Source: Vermamoeba vermiformis (Eukaryota; Tubulinea; Echinamoebida). From it: a stretch of DNA of 64,000 nucleotides. Of the stretch, positions 62,330 through 64,000 are shown in pieces. The DNA lies in assembly GCA_045837725.1 (NCBI GenBank), contig JBEWZL010000132.1, positions 242,437 to 306,436 of the forward strand. Reading direction: 5' to 3'. The notes under the pieces were generated by a model. That model had not been told where the DNA came from. It did no database searches and saw only the letters and a list, made by a program, of their open reading frames with translations. Made by a program: the position numbers and the translations under genes. Every line of letters starts with the position of its first letter. Positions within the stretch are counted from its first letter, which is position 1.

Positions 62330-63792
62330 TTACAAGCAATTGGATAATACTATAGGTACTGATAATACTAACAATACTCTGCTGAATTCTAGTCTGATAT
62401 CTGCTAGTCGTTTGTTTCTTAGGTTGCCAAGTAGACTCAACCAGAAAAATTCAACGTAGAACAAAAAGCAGAAAAACAGGGTTTGAATTGGCCCATAGTA
62501 GAGTAGGGTCAAACATAATGTGCCCAGTAGCCAACGGAACACTTTCTCGTTTAATCGATTCAGTTTGGCCTTGTGGAAGACAAATCCGCTGAAAATCATT
62601 GCTCCTACCACTCCAAGGGGTTTGACCAAGTCTCTGATGCTAAATGATGATAAATAGACCACAACATTGAGTGCCATTCTAATCATTATGGCAGATGAGG
62701 CCATATAATTTGATTCGATGACGCTAGGCAGCAGATTCAGAAGTATTCGCAGGTCAGCCGAAAAAGGCCCAGGTGATGCGTTCCATAATAGTGACCGAAA
62801 TTCTAAGAAAGATTTTGCGCCGAATAAAGTGCTGAATGAGCCAAGGACGTTGCCCTGATAGAGAAAAGTGTCTATAAACGGCAAGTACGATAGCAAGAAC
62901 TGACCACAATAAACAAATCCATTAGTATAATATTATATATATATATAATTATATAATTATATATTAATATGAATTGCTTACCGAGAGCCAGCTAAAAACT
63001 CCAGAGATCCTTCGTGCGTTAACGTCATCCATCATAAGACCATTATTATTCTTCTTTTTAGCCATTACTATCGCAAATATCCATTTCGGGCATATTAATA
63101 TCGTCTTAATCAATCGCCAAAGTGATTCAGTCGGTCTGAAAAAGTCGTGATCCAACCAAGGTACGTAAAGGTTTTGGTTTCTATAAGCCACTAACTCCGG
63201 ATTAATAGCCACTCTCTCTCTGTATCTTAAATTGCGTGGATCTGAGCGTTTTGTTATGAAGAAATAAGCCAGTTTTGGCGAGAAAACTTTGTCAGCGCCA
63301 AGTAAATCCGTTTCGTACTTTTGATGCCAAGCTGGATCTCGGTGAAAATCGGTGTGGAAATTATTCGGAGGTATATTATCATGATAGCGCTGCAACAGTT
63401 CTTTGAGCCAATAAGGACTGTTGGAAATTCGATTGTAAAATTGCTTGCATATCAGCGACACCTCAAGCAGCTCTTTCTCCGTTGACGATGTCATAATAAG
63501 AGCCATAATTTCATTTTGTATATCTTGAGGCAGCGCCAGCAAACTTGGATCGCCAGATCTGATTTTAACAATTAAAAATAATTTGCTTTAATTTTTAACG
63601 GTTGAAAATACCTATAAGTATCTTTCTAATGATGAAATCGATCACAGTATATAATAATTACCTTGTATTTATTTGTTTAAGCCGATAAGCGTTCTTGATT
63701 TTTCTTGCAGCAAATCTGACCAAAGTGTAACTTCCAACGAGGACCCACGCACTCATAGTGAGCGGCAATCTATTCCACAATGTACCGAACAT
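62330..63792 (-). CDS. F-box-like protein with membrane segments
   Basis: Three exons. Residues ~10-25 (MSAWVLVGSYTLVRFAA) form a short hydrophobic helix. The F-box follows: LLALPQDIQNEIMALIMTSS, EKELLEVSLICKQFYNRIS and SPYWLKELLQRY, then a domain with PAWHQKYETDLLG. The last third is hydrophobic, with about four predicted helices (NVVVYLSSFSIRDLVKPLGV, VFRWLLGTLCLTLLYYGPIQ, TLFFCFLFYVEFFWLSLLG, VLLVLSVPIVLSN). An F-box implies an SCF ubiquitin-ligase adaptor. Combination with a polytopic membrane region is unusual, and the substrate is unknown. Confidence 0.7.
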
Positions 63793-64000
63793 TATTTTAG
63801 CGATAAACTTGGTTGTAGTGCAGAGACAATTAGAGCAAAGGATCTGATACTGTACGCTCTTCTTATTTATCTACGGTAGTAAAATATTATATACTTGTTA
63901 TTGTTCATTTATAGCCCAGGAAAATAACCTGTCCGAATATTTCGCGCTTTAGAACCCACTGGCTTGAAATTTCACGTGATTTGCCAAAAATAGTATGGAA
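63793..64000. other. Upstream flank of F-box gene, window end
   Basis: Promoter side of the F-box gene. No second gene can be supported before the window ends. Confidence 0.4.

Overview
The window is nuclear DNA from a unicellular eukaryote with a compact, intron-rich genome. Genes are 0.4 to 5.4 kb long and mostly 100-400 bases apart. Most introns are 35-100 bases, start with GTAAGT or GTACGT and end in TAG or CAG. An actin-fragmin-kinase-like protein (a family known from Physarum), a mitochondrial-type HslU ATPase, an LRR-RGS protein and a LysM-TLDc OXR1 protein together suggest an amoebozoan. That placement is inference, not proof. No rRNA, CRISPR array, retroelement or other complete mobile element was recognised.

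Left part (1-25 kb), mostly housekeeping genes: a ubiquitin-like protein cut by the window edge, a BAP18-like chromatin subunit, a Pumilio RNA-binding protein, the Pol III subunit RPC11/POLR3K, a fusion of a BFR1-like coiled-coil protein with the eEF1B guanine-exchange domain, POLE3, WDR12/Ytm1, a USP38-type deubiquitinase, an S6K/SGK-like AGC kinase, DDX10, an ER-targeted FKBP2 and transketolase. Ribosome biogenesis (WDR12, DDX10), tRNA/5S transcription (RPC11) and translation (eEF1B, Pumilio, S6K-like) are well represented, but I see no operon-like link between them.

Middle part (25-47.7 kb): an Arf-like GTPase, a 72-residue orphan, a membrane-anchored SIR2-family protein diverging from a nucleoside 2-deoxyribosyltransferase-like gene, a cytosolic 5'-nucleotidase-like gene, HslU, an actin-fragmin-kinase-like protein, a type I receptor with a P-domain and Cys-rich repeats, a TRIC channel, an unknown type I membrane protein and OXR1. 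SIR2, deoxyribosyltransferase and 5'-nucleotidase are three consecutive genes predicted to act on nucleotides, NAD or nucleosides.

The most unusual object is on the minus strand inside a 447-base intron of the SIR2 gene: a circularly permuted tRNA-Glu(CUC) gene at 30784-30857. Its 3' half precedes its 5' half with only three bases between them. The two outer flanks are complementary, as expected of a permuted precursor.

Right part (47.7-64 kb): a gene-poor stretch with a polypurine tract, a kinase fragment lacking its N-lobe, short direct repeats, then a full ABCC transporter, an LRR-RGS protein, the XPD/ERCC2 helicase, a steroid 5-alpha-reductase-like enzyme and a membrane F-box protein.

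The 12-base palindrome TGACACGTGTCA occurs perfectly seven times, five of them in introns, far above chance. Exon chains were assembled by eye. For several genes the summed exon lengths were checked and close in frame (BAP18-like, PUM, RPC11, the fusion gene, POLE3, WDR12, SIR2, the orphan).
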